A DNA stretch of 6,982 nucleotides from NCBI GenBank assembly GCA_964371225.1, contig CAYJNA010000116.1, positions 1-6,982 on the forward strand, in the 5' to 3' direction. The notes below the pieces were generated by a model. That model did no database searches. It was not told the origin of the DNA and saw only the letters and a list, made by a program, of their open reading frames with translations. Made by a program: the position numbers and the translations under genes. Of the stretch, positions 1 through 6,351 are shown one piece after another. The stretch comes from CAYJAD01 sp964371225 (GTDB lineage: Bacteria > Desulfobacterota > Desulfovibrionia > Desulfovibrionales > Desulfovibrionaceae). Each line of letters begins with the position of its first letter. Positions within the stretch are counted from its first letter, which is position 1.

Positions 1-9
1 GAAATTTCA

Positions 10-44
10 GGGGTTTAAAGTTAAAAGCTTTAAGCCCCTTTTTT
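10..44 (+). terminator. Rho-independent terminator of a gene left of the window
   Basis: An 11-bp stem (GGGGTTTAAAG at 10-20 with CTTTAAGCCCC at 28-38, one G-T wobble) with a 7-base loop is followed directly by six T at 39-44. This is an intrinsic terminator for plus-strand transcription entering from outside the window. No T-run follows on the minus strand, so it is not a good terminator for the hxlR-type gene that reads toward it. Confidence 0.8.
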
Positions 45-417
45 CGTGGGCAACCCCTCAGATTTTTCAGAGCTACCACGCCGTTATAAATAAATGATTC
101 TTAAAAAGCGTATGACGGTAGCAAGGGGCAAAGAGCGAAAAACATAGTACATTACTCTGCTTTTCTTTCCTGTCAGGGAGTATAAGACTTAACAGGAGAA
201 AGGCAAGGTGTATTTCAATACCTTCCACAATATAGCGGTGAGCTGAAGACTGCACCGATAACCGGAAAAAGGCCTACTTCCATAGCTTGTGCCATACCTT
301 CGTTCATAATTCGTTCATAACGGTTCTTCACCAAAGATAGGGACAACAAGACCCGATATGTGTTTTCTAACGGTTAAAAGTTTCCATCGACACATTGTTA
401 TAAAATTATACTATCCC
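45..417. other. Gene-free stretch with possible decayed coding sequence
   Basis: No intact gene with a start, ribosome binding site and plausible length is seen. On the minus strand two short protein-like fragments follow each other in different frames: one of 26 residues starting MCRWKLLTV and ending VVPIFGEEPL, ending near 311, and one of 30 residues (215-307) starting MNEGMAQAMEVG. The second is the tail of a 52-codon open stretch. A perfect 11-bp tandem duplication (TTCGTTCATAA at 299-309 and 310-320) lies at the frame junction. An imperfect dyad (CTTTCCTGT 165-173, ACAGGAGAAAG 192-202) is also present. This could be the remnant of a gene once downstream of the regulator, but no family is recognised and chance is not excluded. 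Confidence 0.25.
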
Positions 418-762
418 TCAAATTTCATCTACCTTCAATGCCAATTTAGCGTGATTTTCACCCCACTCACGTAGAGTTAAGACAATATCCTTAAGGCAAA
501 GGCCGTATTCGGTTAAAGAATATTCCACATGTGTATCCTGTACTTGTCGATGTACAATACCATCTTTTTCTAGCTCTCGAAGCTGGCTTGTCAAAACCTT
601 CTTAGATATGAGTGGCATTATTTTATTAAGCTCACCAAAGCGTAACGTTCCATTTCGTAAAAGAAAATAAATGATAACAAGTTTCCATCTTCCCCCAATA
701 ACCGAAAGAGATATTTGGACACCACATTTTAACACTTTAGCTTGCTTGACCTTTTGAGGCAT
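418..762 (-). CDS. HxlR-family winged-helix transcriptional regulator
   Basis: This 114-residue protein has the usual HxlR length and landmarks. A cysteine near the N-terminus (Cys13, in KCGVQ) stands where redox- or electrophile-sensing members such as YodB carry theirs. GGRWKLVI (23-30) opens the helix-turn-helix, RFGELNKIMPLISKKVLTSQLRELEKDG is split across the positioning and recognition helices (41-68), and the wing reads EYSLTEYG (80-87), followed by a C-terminal dimerisation helix (88-103). HxlR proteins bind DNA as dimers and usually repress a neighbouring oxidoreductase gene. Here a nitroreductase gene is divergently oriented across 419 bp. The start is supported by AGGGGA (771-776 on the complement) 8 bases upstream. 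A perfect inverted repeat at 779-798 lies just upstream, so autoregulation is likely. Family assignment is secure; the inducer is unknown and sensing by Cys13 is inferred. Confidence 0.93.
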   Translation of the reverse strand: MPQKVKQAKVLKCGVQISLSVIGGRWKLVIIYFLLRNGTLRFGELNKIMPLISKKVLTSQLRELEKDGIVHRQVQDTHVEYSLTEYGLCLKDIVLTLREWGENHAKLALKVDEI

Positions 763-778
763 ATGCTACGTCCCCTAC

Positions 779-798
779 TGGTTACATTTAAGTAACCA
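779..798. promoter_or_regulatory. Palindromic operator, probable HxlR-type binding site
   Basis: TGGTTAC and GTAACCA form a perfect 7-bp inverted repeat around the spacer ATTTAA, 16 bases upstream of the regulator start codon and next to its ribosome binding site. Part of it recurs elsewhere in the same intergenic region. AGTAACCATTTA (791-802) is repeated exactly at 1160-1171, and TTACTTAAATGT (complement of 784-795) is repeated at 920-931. Size, symmetry and place suit a winged-helix dimer, so autoregulation by the adjacent HxlR protein is inferred. Confidence 0.65.
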
Positions 799-919
799 TT
801 TAATTTTACATGTATTACTTGCAATTTATTTTTAATATGATACATAGCGAAATCTGTACACACAAGGTAAATATATACCCTTTGCATCTGAGACTTATAC
901 TATAGTCGACACTGAAAAA

Positions 920-937
920 TTACTTAAATGTCAGTAA
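920..937. promoter_or_regulatory. Second operator-like dyad in the divergent region
   Basis: TTACT (920-924) and AGTAA (933-937) form a dyad with an 8-base spacer. The first 12 bases (TTACTTAAATGT) are identical to the complement of 784-795 within the palindromic operator. It may be an accessory regulator-binding site. Its distance from both start codons makes a direct block of either promoter less obvious. Confidence 0.35.
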
Positions 938-965
938 AAATAGAATTTATAACGTGAAAAGCTTA

Positions 966-1017
966 CTAAATTTTACCAGAAGTACACGTATGGAATACGT
1001 TTTCTGGCAAAATTTAG
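966..1017. repeat. Long hairpin repeat, copy 1
   Basis: The arms CTAAATTTTACCAGAA (966-981) and TTCTGGCAAAATTTAG (1002-1017) pair at 15 of 16 positions; the one mismatch becomes a G-U wobble when read on the minus strand. The 20-base loop contains its own 6-bp dyad (ACGTAT 986-991, ATACGT 995-1000). Read on the minus strand, positions 1017 down to 992 match 2730-2756 with one substitution and one indel, covering stem and loop. The right arm overlaps the start of the 92-bp repeat at 1013. The T-run expected of a terminator is absent. Confidence 0.85.
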
Positions 1018-1104
1018 ACATATGAAATGCTTTTTTCAGCTATGGGCTACACAAGACGTGCCTTTCTTAAAAACCAGTGAAAACACGCTTTAAAGCGCCG
1101 ACTA
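1013..1104 (+). repeat. Dispersed intergenic repeat, short form (92 bp)
   Basis: This stretch matches the complement of the right end of the window (6809-6982) at 83 of 92 positions once 82 extra bases in the other copy are set aside. The first 27 bases (from TTTAGACATATGAAATGC) are identical, as are 19 bases beginning GGCTACACAAGACG. Homology stops sharply after CGACTA (1099-1104). It lies in the divergent promoter region, upstream of the nitroreductase -10 box. No open reading frame runs through it. It is probably a non-coding repeat element, either a deletion derivative of the longer copy or the ancestral form. Confidence 0.85.
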
Positions 1105-1130
1105 AAATATAGGTATAGGCAAAAAGCATC

Positions 1131-1158
1131 TTCATTTTTGCTGACCTAAAACTATAAT
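1131..1158 (+). promoter_or_regulatory. Promoter of the nitroreductase gene
   Basis: A perfect -10 box TATAAT lies at 1153-1158, with only a weak -35 (TTCATT, 1131-1136, 16-base spacer). Transcription would start near 1165, inside the operator half site AGTAACCATTTA (1160-1171). A bound repressor would therefore cover the start point. The box is well supported; the -35 is not. Confidence 0.55.
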
Positions 1159-1159
1159 C

Positions 1160-1171
1160 AGTAACCATTTA
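1160..1171. promoter_or_regulatory. Operator half site at the nitroreductase transcription start
   Basis: AGTAACCATTTA is an exact 12-base copy of 791-802, which includes the right arm of the palindromic operator. The left arm is missing here. It sits between the TATAAT box and the ribosome binding site AGGAG, a position suited to repression of the nitroreductase by the divergent HxlR protein. Chance duplication is possible but unlikely at this exact place. Confidence 0.5.
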
Positions 1172-1181
1172 GGAGAAAATC

Positions 1182-1796
1182 ATGTCCATTTCACGTAGAA
1201 ACTTTTTACGCGGAGCAAGTATTACGGCAGGAATAGCTGCTGTCTCATCTCCCGCCCTCCTTTTAGCCCGTGAGCCCAAAAAATTAGAAACCATTGAAGC
1301 CATCATGAGTAGGCGTAGTATACGTTCTTTTACAGACCAACAAGTGAGCGATGAGCACCTCGACATTATTTTGCGTGCTGCCATGGCGGCTCCCAGTGCT
1401 TACAATGAGCAACCATGGGAATTTATTGTTGTTACTGATAAGGAAAAAATACTAGCTCTTTCAAAAATCAATAAATACGGTTCTTTTATGAAAAGTGCTC
1501 CCATGGGAATTTTAACATGTGTTGACAATGAAAAAGTGAAGCATCAAAAAGGCTATGGAATTATTGATGTATCAATAGCTACACAAAATATTTTGCTGGC
1601 AGCGCATGCTTTAGGCCTTGGAGCCATATGGACGGGTGTGTACCCCAATGAGAGGATTCAACCTCTTGTGGCAAAAGAGTTTGGTCTACCAGAAAACATA
1701 ATTCCTCTTGCCTTTGTCCCCATTGGCTACCCAAAAGCGATACCAAAGCAAAAAAATCATTATAAAGCAGAAAGAATACGCTACAATACATGGTAG
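1182..1796 (+). CDS. Tat-exported nitroreductase-family flavoprotein
   Basis: This 204-residue protein starts with a twin-arginine signal (SRRNFLR, 4-10, then a hydrophobic stretch to about residue 29), so the folded, cofactor-loaded enzyme should be exported to the periplasm. The mature part is a compact nitroreductase domain. It has RRSIRSF (44-50) for FMN phosphate contact, PSAYNEQPW (71-79), a long helical region IDVSIATQNILLAAHALGLGAIW split over 128-150, and PIGYP (180-184). The family binds FMN and reduces nitro compounds, quinones or flavins with NAD(P)H, but a periplasmic member would need another electron donor, and its substrate is unknown. The start is supported by AGGAG (1171-1175) 6 bases upstream. 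The divergent HxlR-type gene and shared operator sequence suggest derepression by electrophile or redox stress. A terminator follows 6 bases after the stop. Family assignment is secure. Confidence 0.92.
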   Translation: MSISRRNFLRGASITAGIAAVSSPALLLAREPKKLETIEAIMSRRSIRSFTDQQVSDEHLDIILRAAMAAPSAYNEQPWEFIVVTDKEKILALSKINKYGSFMKSAPMGILTCVDNEKVKHQKGYGIIDVSIATQNILLAAHALGLGAIWTGVYPNERIQPLVAKEFGLPENIIPLAFVPIGYPKAIPKQKNHYKAERIRYNTW

Positions 1797-1802
1797 TACT
1801 AT

Positions 1803-1845
1803 AAAAGCCACTCATAATATTCCGTAAAAATTATGAGTGGCTTTT
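1803..1845. terminator. Terminator after the nitroreductase gene
   Basis: AAAAGCCACTCATAAT (1803-1818) and ATTATGAGTGGCTTTT (1830-1845) form a perfect 16-bp stem around an 11-base loop. The stem ends in T on the plus strand and, by symmetry, on the minus strand, so it may act in both directions. It starts 6 bases after the stop codon. Confidence 0.88.
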
Positions 1846-2182
1846 CATTACATAAAATCTGCAATAACTTGCACCCCCCTGCACTAAGGTAGATTTGTCC
1901 TTTATTCTTGCGGACAATACAAGTCATCTCTAGTGGCATTGCTACAAATGCACCGCGCATGTTCATGCTAAATAAACCTAAATATTGTAAAACAAGTCAT
2001 ATTCACGCTATATTTATAAAATACAAATTTATATAAAATTAAGATGGCATCCCCCACATGAATACTTGTGTGTACTACTATTGCAAGGTAAAGATGTGTT
2101 GCATCGAATACCAAAATTCTCTATAAATAATGTGTTGTAGCAAAAACTTACTGATAACAATGTAACAGTATCAGGAGAAAAC
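1846..2182. other. Intergenic stretch before the 114-residue secreted protein
   Basis: No gene is supported here; minus-strand ORFs lack a ribosome binding site and family features. A small perfect dyad TTGTCC (1895-1900) / GGACAA (1912-1917) is present without a T-run. The right end holds the candidate promoter (2099-2127) and ribosome binding site of the next gene. Confidence 0.5.
2099..2127 (+). promoter_or_regulatory. Candidate promoter for the 114-residue secreted protein
   Basis: TTGCAT (2099-2104) and TATAAA (2122-2127) stand 17 bases apart, giving a leader of roughly 50 bases before the start codon. The -10 matches consensus at five of six positions, the -35 at three of six. Confidence 0.35.
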
Positions 2183-2527
2183 ATGTTAAAAGAAAAAATT
2201 TTTATTGCTTTGACTTTATGCGCCGGTCTTTTTTTATTCACTGGCAGCGATAGTTACTCTGCGGATGAAACTATTGTCGGTTATCCCTATTTGCAGCCTG
2301 AAGGAAACATAGACTACGCTACCCTAGTGGCTGCGCCAGATAATTTAACCGGAGTGCTTTTTATAGGTGAACTTTCTGAAACAAGTGAAAGTTTCAGACA
2401 ATGCTTTCTGAAAGGAACAGATAGAGAGCTAGAATTAGTGATAACCGGAACTATAGTACCCTACGACAGCCCTTATCATAAGAAGAAGCTCATTTTCGAC
2501 GAAAAAACAACATGCAGCACACGCTAA
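2183..2527 (+). CDS. Small secreted protein of unknown function
   Basis: This 114-residue protein was not recognised as any family. The N-terminus is a Sec signal peptide: KEK charges, hydrophobic residues 6-20, probable cleavage around SYS/A at residues 26-27. Cys13 lies inside the signal but lacks a proper lipobox. The mature part of about 88 residues has two cysteines (Cys74, Cys111) that could form a disulfide. Its second half looks like beta strands, with VITGTIVPYDSPYH (86-99) followed by KKKLIFD. A faint resemblance to the G-T-x-x-P...H pattern of DUF4431-type secreted domains is noted but not claimed. The start is well supported by AGGAG (2173-2177) 5 bases upstream. The gene appears monocistronic, with 376 bases before the next start. 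Confidence 0.8.
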   Translation: MLKEKIFIALTLCAGLFLFTGSDSYSADETIVGYPYLQPEGNIDYATLVAAPDNLTGVLFIGELSETSESFRQCFLKGTDRELELVITGTIVPYDSPYHKKKLIFDEKTTCSTR

Positions 2528-2729
2528 CTATTGCATAAATAAAAAGTAAAGAAAATAGAGCTATATTTGTAAAGATGATTGACAAAGCCTTCTAAAAAAA
2601 ATTTTAGTAATCTAAACTGTAAGCACACATATGATGCATTGTTACATAGATACGACTTACTTATACAATGCTATGGAACACATGAACATATTTTTATAGA
2701 ATCACCATTTAAAAACACACCTTATTTAT

Positions 2730-2781
2730 CTAAACTTTGCCAGAAAAACGTATTCCCTGCATTTATTTCTGGCAAAGTTTA
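2730..2781. repeat. Long hairpin repeat, copy 2 (perfect 16-bp stem)
   Basis: TAAACTTTGCCAGAAA (2731-2746) and TTTCTGGCAAAGTTTA (2766-2781) are perfect complements around a 19-base loop. Bases 2730-2756 match the minus strand of 1017 down to 992 with one substitution and one single-base gap, and the shared part includes loop bases AACGTATTCC. Loop conservation argues for a repeat family rather than two unrelated terminators. No T-run follows, and homology to copy 1 does not clearly extend beyond the outer arms. Confidence 0.88.
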
Positions 2782-2839
2782 TTATAATGCATTTCCCATA
2801 ACGTACCACTCCTACTGTACATTAAAATTTATAGCCATA

Positions 2840-2868
2840 TTGACATATTGCAAATAAAAGTTTATGGC
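2840..2868 (+). promoter_or_regulatory. Candidate promoter for the 295-residue secreted protein
   Basis: A perfect -35 box TTGACA (2840-2845) stands 17 bases before TATGGC (2863-2868), a weak -10 matching three of six positions. Transcription would begin about 30 bases before the preferred start codon at 2904. Confidence 0.35.
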
Positions 2869-2903
2869 TCCATAATAAAATTTAAAAAAAAATGGACACA
2901 AAC

Positions 2904-3791
2904 ATGAAAAAAATCACTGTGCTTTCTATTGCTTTCTTGTCTTTTGTTGTTTTACATGGCTCTTTGGCCGCAGCACAAAATATTAAAGTGCAAAATAATA
3001 CCGACGTAAATATTAAAAGCCTTGAGTGCTTCAGTAGTCAAGGCATGGAACCTGAAAGTCTTGTTCTTGAGAATTTAGCAGCAGGCAGTAGTGTTCATAT
3101 AGCTGATGCAAAATTTCCCGAAAATTTATGCTCGCGTCTTGTTTTTACCATGGAAAATGGAAAAAAATGGCAAATATTCACTGAACACGAAGTGGGTTCC
3201 TTGGATAACTTTAGTATGGAATTAAGCCCTATTTCAAGGCATAGTAAACATACCATCCCCTTATACACTGCCATGGCAGAAGATTATATTGAACAGCAGG
3301 TGGCGGGTCTTCCCCTTTTTATCTTTGCGCAACTTATTCCTAACACCCCAGTGGAAAACTATAATGAATGGCTAACACCTGGAACAAAGCTTGAAAATGA
3401 TACGAGTGATGTTTTAAACTTTGCCGGATACCATTGGAATATAACAGAAAATAGCCTTGTGCTAAAAGATAATAAAGTGAAAGATATACGTTTTGAAGTT
3501 CCTTTTATGATTACGCCTGCCAATATAGCAATATTAGCTAAGGACGCATATGGCGCAAGTCTTGAGCTAGATAAAGTCATCGTTGACGGAAAAGAAACAA
3601 TGCTTGAAAGCAAGGGAAGTGACGCTATCAATGAGGCTTTTATGCAATGCATAGATGCAAAAAATTGTCAGCTAAATTTCTATAGCCAATCTCTCAGCGC
3701 GACGCTTTATCTTCTGGACGGGCAAAGCATGCAGCTGCATGTAAGCTCAGGCATTCCGGCTGAAATTCATGAAAAGAGACAAAGCAAATAA
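2904..3791 (+). CDS. Periplasmic or secreted protein of unknown function
   Basis: No family was recognised. The preferred start at 2904 gives 295 residues beginning MKKITVLSIAF, a textbook Sec signal peptide with cleavage after AAA (residue 24 of this form). The upstream ATG at 2892 would add MDTN and has no ribosome binding site, while GGA at 2894-2896 lies 7 bases before 2904. The mature protein opens with a strand-rich segment containing two cysteines 34 residues apart (in LECFSS and ENLCSRL), followed by WQIFTEHEVG. A second pair lies near the C-terminus (MQCIDAKNCQ). Even cysteine number and export suggest two disulfides. The middle has a hydrophobic stretch AGLPLFIFAQLIP, too short and proline-flanked to be clearly a membrane segment. 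The C-terminus is charged. It stands alone, convergent with feoB. Confidence 0.8.
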   Translation: MKKITVLSIAFLSFVVLHGSLAAAQNIKVQNNTDVNIKSLECFSSQGMEPESLVLENLAAGSSVHIADAKFPENLCSRLVFTMENGKKWQIFTEHEVGSLDNFSMELSPISRHSKHTIPLYTAMAEDYIEQQVAGLPLFIFAQLIPNTPVENYNEWLTPGTKLENDTSDVLNFAGYHWNITENSLVLKDNKVKDIRFEVPFMITPANIAILAKDAYGASLELDKVIVDGKETMLESKGSDAINEAFMQCIDAKNCQLNFYSQSLSATLYLLDGQSMQLHVSSGIPAEIHEKRQSK

Positions 3792-3949
3792 GATTTACAA
3801 TTTTTTACAAAACACTGTAATTTTTGGCAGACAAAAACGAGCATACTAAGAGAGTACTTTTCTTGTAAAATAATATACGCCACCATTTAAATTTCTTGGT
3901 AACTTACTCCTAAAGAAAAACAAAAATAAAATACAACGCAATATTATTG

Positions 3950-3986
3950 AGAATGCCCTTAATACCTTTAAGTATTAAGGGCACTC
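3950..3986. terminator. Hairpin between convergent genes, probable bidirectional terminator
   Basis: TGCCCTTAATAC (3954-3965) and GTATTAAGGGCA (3972-3983) form a perfect 12-bp stem with a 6-base loop, extendable outward through one mismatch or wobble. It lies 37 bases beyond the feoB stop and about 160 bases beyond the stop of the secreted-protein gene. Neither strand has a strong T-run, so efficiency is uncertain. The rest of 3792-4022 holds nothing recognisable. Confidence 0.55.
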
Positions 3987-4022
3987 TACTTGCTTATGCT
4001 ACAACTATTCTTTTAGAATTAT

Positions 4023-6026
4023 TTACTGAGGGGAGGCAACATGATATTTTGCATTGGATACTATACATCCTTGCCTAGTTAAATATGCTAAAAGACTGAA
4101 CAGGGCGACCACAACTATAAGTCCTGGAATAAAACCTGCTCCCACGGTACCAAGGGTCATAAGCGTGCCCACTTGATACACAAAAAATGCAACAACAAAT
4201 GCTGTACCAAACTGTAAGCCAATGCCAGAAAGCAACCATTTTCTGTTTTCCATTTCAGCATTCATGGCTCCAATGGCGGCAAAGCAAGGAGGAGTGAACA
4301 AGTTAAACATAAGATATGCCAATGCAGCAACAGAAGTCATGCCCATGGTTTCTGCCACTGTGGAAGCGCCACTTACAAGGGCTAATTCTTCTGTATCAAT
4401 AAAATTTGTAATGCCATAAACCACCGCTAAGGTGCCAACAACGTTCTCTTTGGCAATAAAACCAGTGATGGCCGCTGCCGCCAACTGCCATACCCCAAAG
4501 CCCAAAGGAATCAGTAAGAAAGCAAAGGGACTTGCAATAGAAGCCAATATACTTGTGCCTTCTGCACCTTCTGCAACAACGTTGAATGACCAATCAAAAG
4601 TTTGCATAATTTGTACAAGAGCGTTGCAAATTAAGATAATGGTAGCAGCTTTTATGATAAAAGCTTTACCACGAGAAAGCGTAGACATGGTGGCACGTAA
4701 AAGACTTGGAATTTGATATTCTGGTAATTCCATAATAAAGAAAGAACGTGCATATTTTTCGCCCGTGATAATCTTTATAAGATATGCCCCCACGATAATA
4801 AGTGCTATGCCTGTAAAGTACATGCTCGTACCTACCCATGGAGCATCCGCAAAAAAAGCACCGGCAAAAAGAGCAATAACAGGAAGTTTAGCGCCGCATG
4901 GCATGAAGGGCGTGAGCATGGCTGTTGTTCTTCTTTGACGCTCGTTTCTAATGGTTCTCGTAGCCATAACGCCTGGAATTGCGCAGCCTGTACCTATAAC
5001 CATAGGAATAATAGACTTGCCTGAAAGCCCTACTGTTTTGAAAAATCTATCCATAACCACAGCAACACGAGCCATATACCCGCAATCTTCCAACAGGGCT
5101 AACAAAAAGAACATCACCATAATAAGTGGTAAAAAGCCGAGCACGGCACCCACACCACCAATGATACCATCGAGCAAAATGGCGCTTAAAAGCGGAGACA
5201 CATCATCGCCTAAAGCTCCTGCAGCCCATTCATTAAACATATCTATATACCCTACAAGCCAGTCGGCAATAAAGGTACCAAGTGTGGTTTGTGAAATATA
5301 AAAAACACCCCACATCACAGCCATAAAAATGGGTATTCCAAACCATTTATGTGCAAGAATGCGATCAAGGCTATCCTGCATGGTTTGCATATGGCTTGTT
5401 GTTATGCGTGTTTCCACTTGTTCCACAAGAGTATTTACAAATTCATATCTATTTTTATCTGCAGATTTTTGTGCATCTTCATCTTTTATATCCTCTGGTT
5501 CTGCATAGCTTGCTTGCTGGCCTTTGCCTTTTACTGCCAGCACAGATGCAATAACATCCTTAAGTCCTTGATCATTAGAGTCCGTGGAAACGGTCAATAC
5601 TACAGGACAATGCAAAGCTGAAGAAAGTTTTTCAATATCTATTGTAATATTTTTTTTCTTATTCAAATCACTTTTGTTAAGAGCTATGACAACAGGAATG
5701 CCCATTTCCAAAAGCTGTGTCGTTAAAAACAAGGAACGTGATAAATTTGTTGCATCTACTATATTAATAATAACATCAGGTGCTTCTGTTTTTACAAAAC
5801 TGCGCGTAATATTTTCTTCTGATGTGAAAGGAGACATGGAATATGCACCAGGCAAATCAACAGCAGTAAGCTTTTCAGATGATGCATAAAGATTTTTCTT
5901 TATGCTTGCCTCTTTTTTATCAACGGTAACTCCAGCCCAGTTACCCACCTTTTCAATTTTTCCTGTAATAGCATTAAATAGTGTTGTTTTACCACTATTT
6001 GGGTTCCCCGTTAACGCAATTCTCAT
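4023..6026 (-). CDS. feoB: Ferrous iron transport protein B
   Basis: This 667-residue inner-membrane protein imports Fe(II), driven or gated by its N-terminal GTPase. The G domain is complete: G1 GNPNSGKT (7-14), switch threonine in GNWAGVTV (28-35), G3 DLPG (57-60) and G4 NKSD (117-120). A helical regulatory stretch with a charged insert (about 170-225) leads to the polytopic part from about residue 230. The conserved transport motifs are present: GTGCAIPGVMATRTI (345-359), LTPFMPCGAKLPV (371-383) and FIAKENVVGTLA (523-534). The protein is shorter than E. coli FeoB (773) but within the range of many anaerobes. The start is fixed by the Walker A position and by AAGGAGA 6 bases upstream. It lies 31 bases after feoA, so both are probably cotranscribed. 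Assignment is secure. Confidence 0.97.
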   Translation of the reverse strand: MRIALTGNPNSGKTTLFNAITGKIEKVGNWAGVTVDKKEASIKKNLYASSEKLTAVDLPGAYSMSPFTSEENITRSFVKTEAPDVIINIVDATNLSRSLFLTTQLLEMGIPVVIALNKSDLNKKKNITIDIEKLSSALHCPVVLTVSTDSNDQGLKDVIASVLAVKGKGQQASYAEPEDIKDEDAQKSADKNRYEFVNTLVEQVETRITTSHMQTMQDSLDRILAHKWFGIPIFMAVMWGVFYISQTTLGTFIADWLVGYIDMFNEWAAGALGDDVSPLLSAILLDGIIGGVGAVLGFLPLIMVMFFLLALLEDCGYMARVAVVMDRFFKTVGLSGKSIIPMVIGTGCAIPGVMATRTIRNERQRRTTAMLTPFMPCGAKLPVIALFAGAFFADAPWVGTSMYFTGIALIIVGAYLIKIITGEKYARSFFIMELPEYQIPSLLRATMSTLSRGKAFIIKAATIILICNALVQIMQTFDWSFNVVAEGAEGTSILASIASPFAFLLIPLGFGVWQLAAAAITGFIAKENVVGTLAVVYGITNFIDTEELALVSGASTVAETMGMTSVAALAYLMFNLFTPPCFAAIGAMNAEMENRKWLLSGIGLQFGTAFVVAFFVYQVGTLMTLGTVGAGFIPGLIVVVALFSLLAYLTRQGCIVSNAKYHVASPQ

Positions 6027-6057
6027 GACTATCTCCTTTAAAGATATATGTAATTTT

Positions 6058-6300
6058 TTAAATATATATTGCTTTAGCTAAATCCATATCAATGCTATAC
6101 CGTGCATCTTTTATTACAACTACAAAATTATTATTAAGTCTTGATATAATGGTAATAGATTGACCTTCATAACAGCCAAGGGTAAAAAGAAAACCTTTCA
6201 TTTCGTCATCACCGTCTGTCACGATGTCTTTAACGATATATTGTTTATTCAGTTCTCCATCTACTAAGCGAATATTTTCTTCACCTTTAGAATTATTCAT
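6058..6300 (-). CDS. feoA: Ferrous iron transport protein A
   Basis: This 80-residue cytosolic protein has the SH3-like FeoA fold. A short N-terminal extension (1-11) precedes LVDGELNKQYIVKDI (12-26). The family core GCYEGQSITIISR (42-54) follows, then the closing strands VVVIKDARYSIDMDLAKAI (60-78). FeoA acts on FeoB at the membrane and is needed for Fe(II) uptake; its exact role is unsettled. The start is supported by GGAG 4 bases upstream, a short but workable spacing. An in-frame upstream ATG is not available because an overlapping one closes after five codons. The gene sits immediately upstream of feoB, with its own candidate extended -10 promoter at 6352-6360. Confidence 0.92.
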   Translation of the reverse strand: MNNSKGEENIRLVDGELNKQYIVKDIVTDGDDEMKGFLFTLGCYEGQSITIISRLNNNFVVVIKDARYSIDMDLAKAIYI

Positions 6301-6351
6301 AATTCTCCATATATTCTAAATGTTACACTAAGTTAAAAAGCACACACTTTC

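Larger units (their letters stand above)
2528..2903. other. Intergenic stretch containing the second hairpin repeat
   Basis: No gene is supported. The only long frame starts at a TTG with no ribosome binding site and runs through both arms of a 16-bp palindrome, so it is treated as spurious. The stretch holds the hairpin at 2730-2781, a smaller dyad AGCCATA (2833-2839) / TATGGCT (2863-2869), and a candidate promoter for the next gene. No convincing terminator follows the upstream gene. Confidence 0.5.

Noticed and set aside
73..255. 60-codon minus-strand frame at the left edge
   Set aside because: No ribosome binding site and no recognisable family; a hydrophobic stretch alone is not enough. 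It could be part of the decayed gene, which is recorded as a low-confidence observation.
966..1104. CRISPR array or integron attC site as explanation of the repeats
   Set aside because: The copies are kilobases apart rather than regularly spaced, are inverted relative to each other, and no cas or integrase gene is present.
2029..2241. 70-codon minus-strand frame across the start of the secreted-protein gene
   Set aside because: It overlaps the signal peptide region and promoter of a well-supported plus-strand gene and lacks its own signals.
2579..2857. 92-codon plus-strand frame between the two secreted-protein genes
   Set aside because: It starts at TTG without a ribosome binding site, runs through both arms of the perfect 16-bp palindrome, has no domain or signal features and looks like translated AT-rich intergenic DNA.
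2892..2903. Upstream ATG giving four extra residues (MDTN) on the 295-residue protein
   Set aside because: No ribosome binding site precedes it, whereas the ATG at 2904 has GGA at suitable distance and begins a standard MKK signal peptide.
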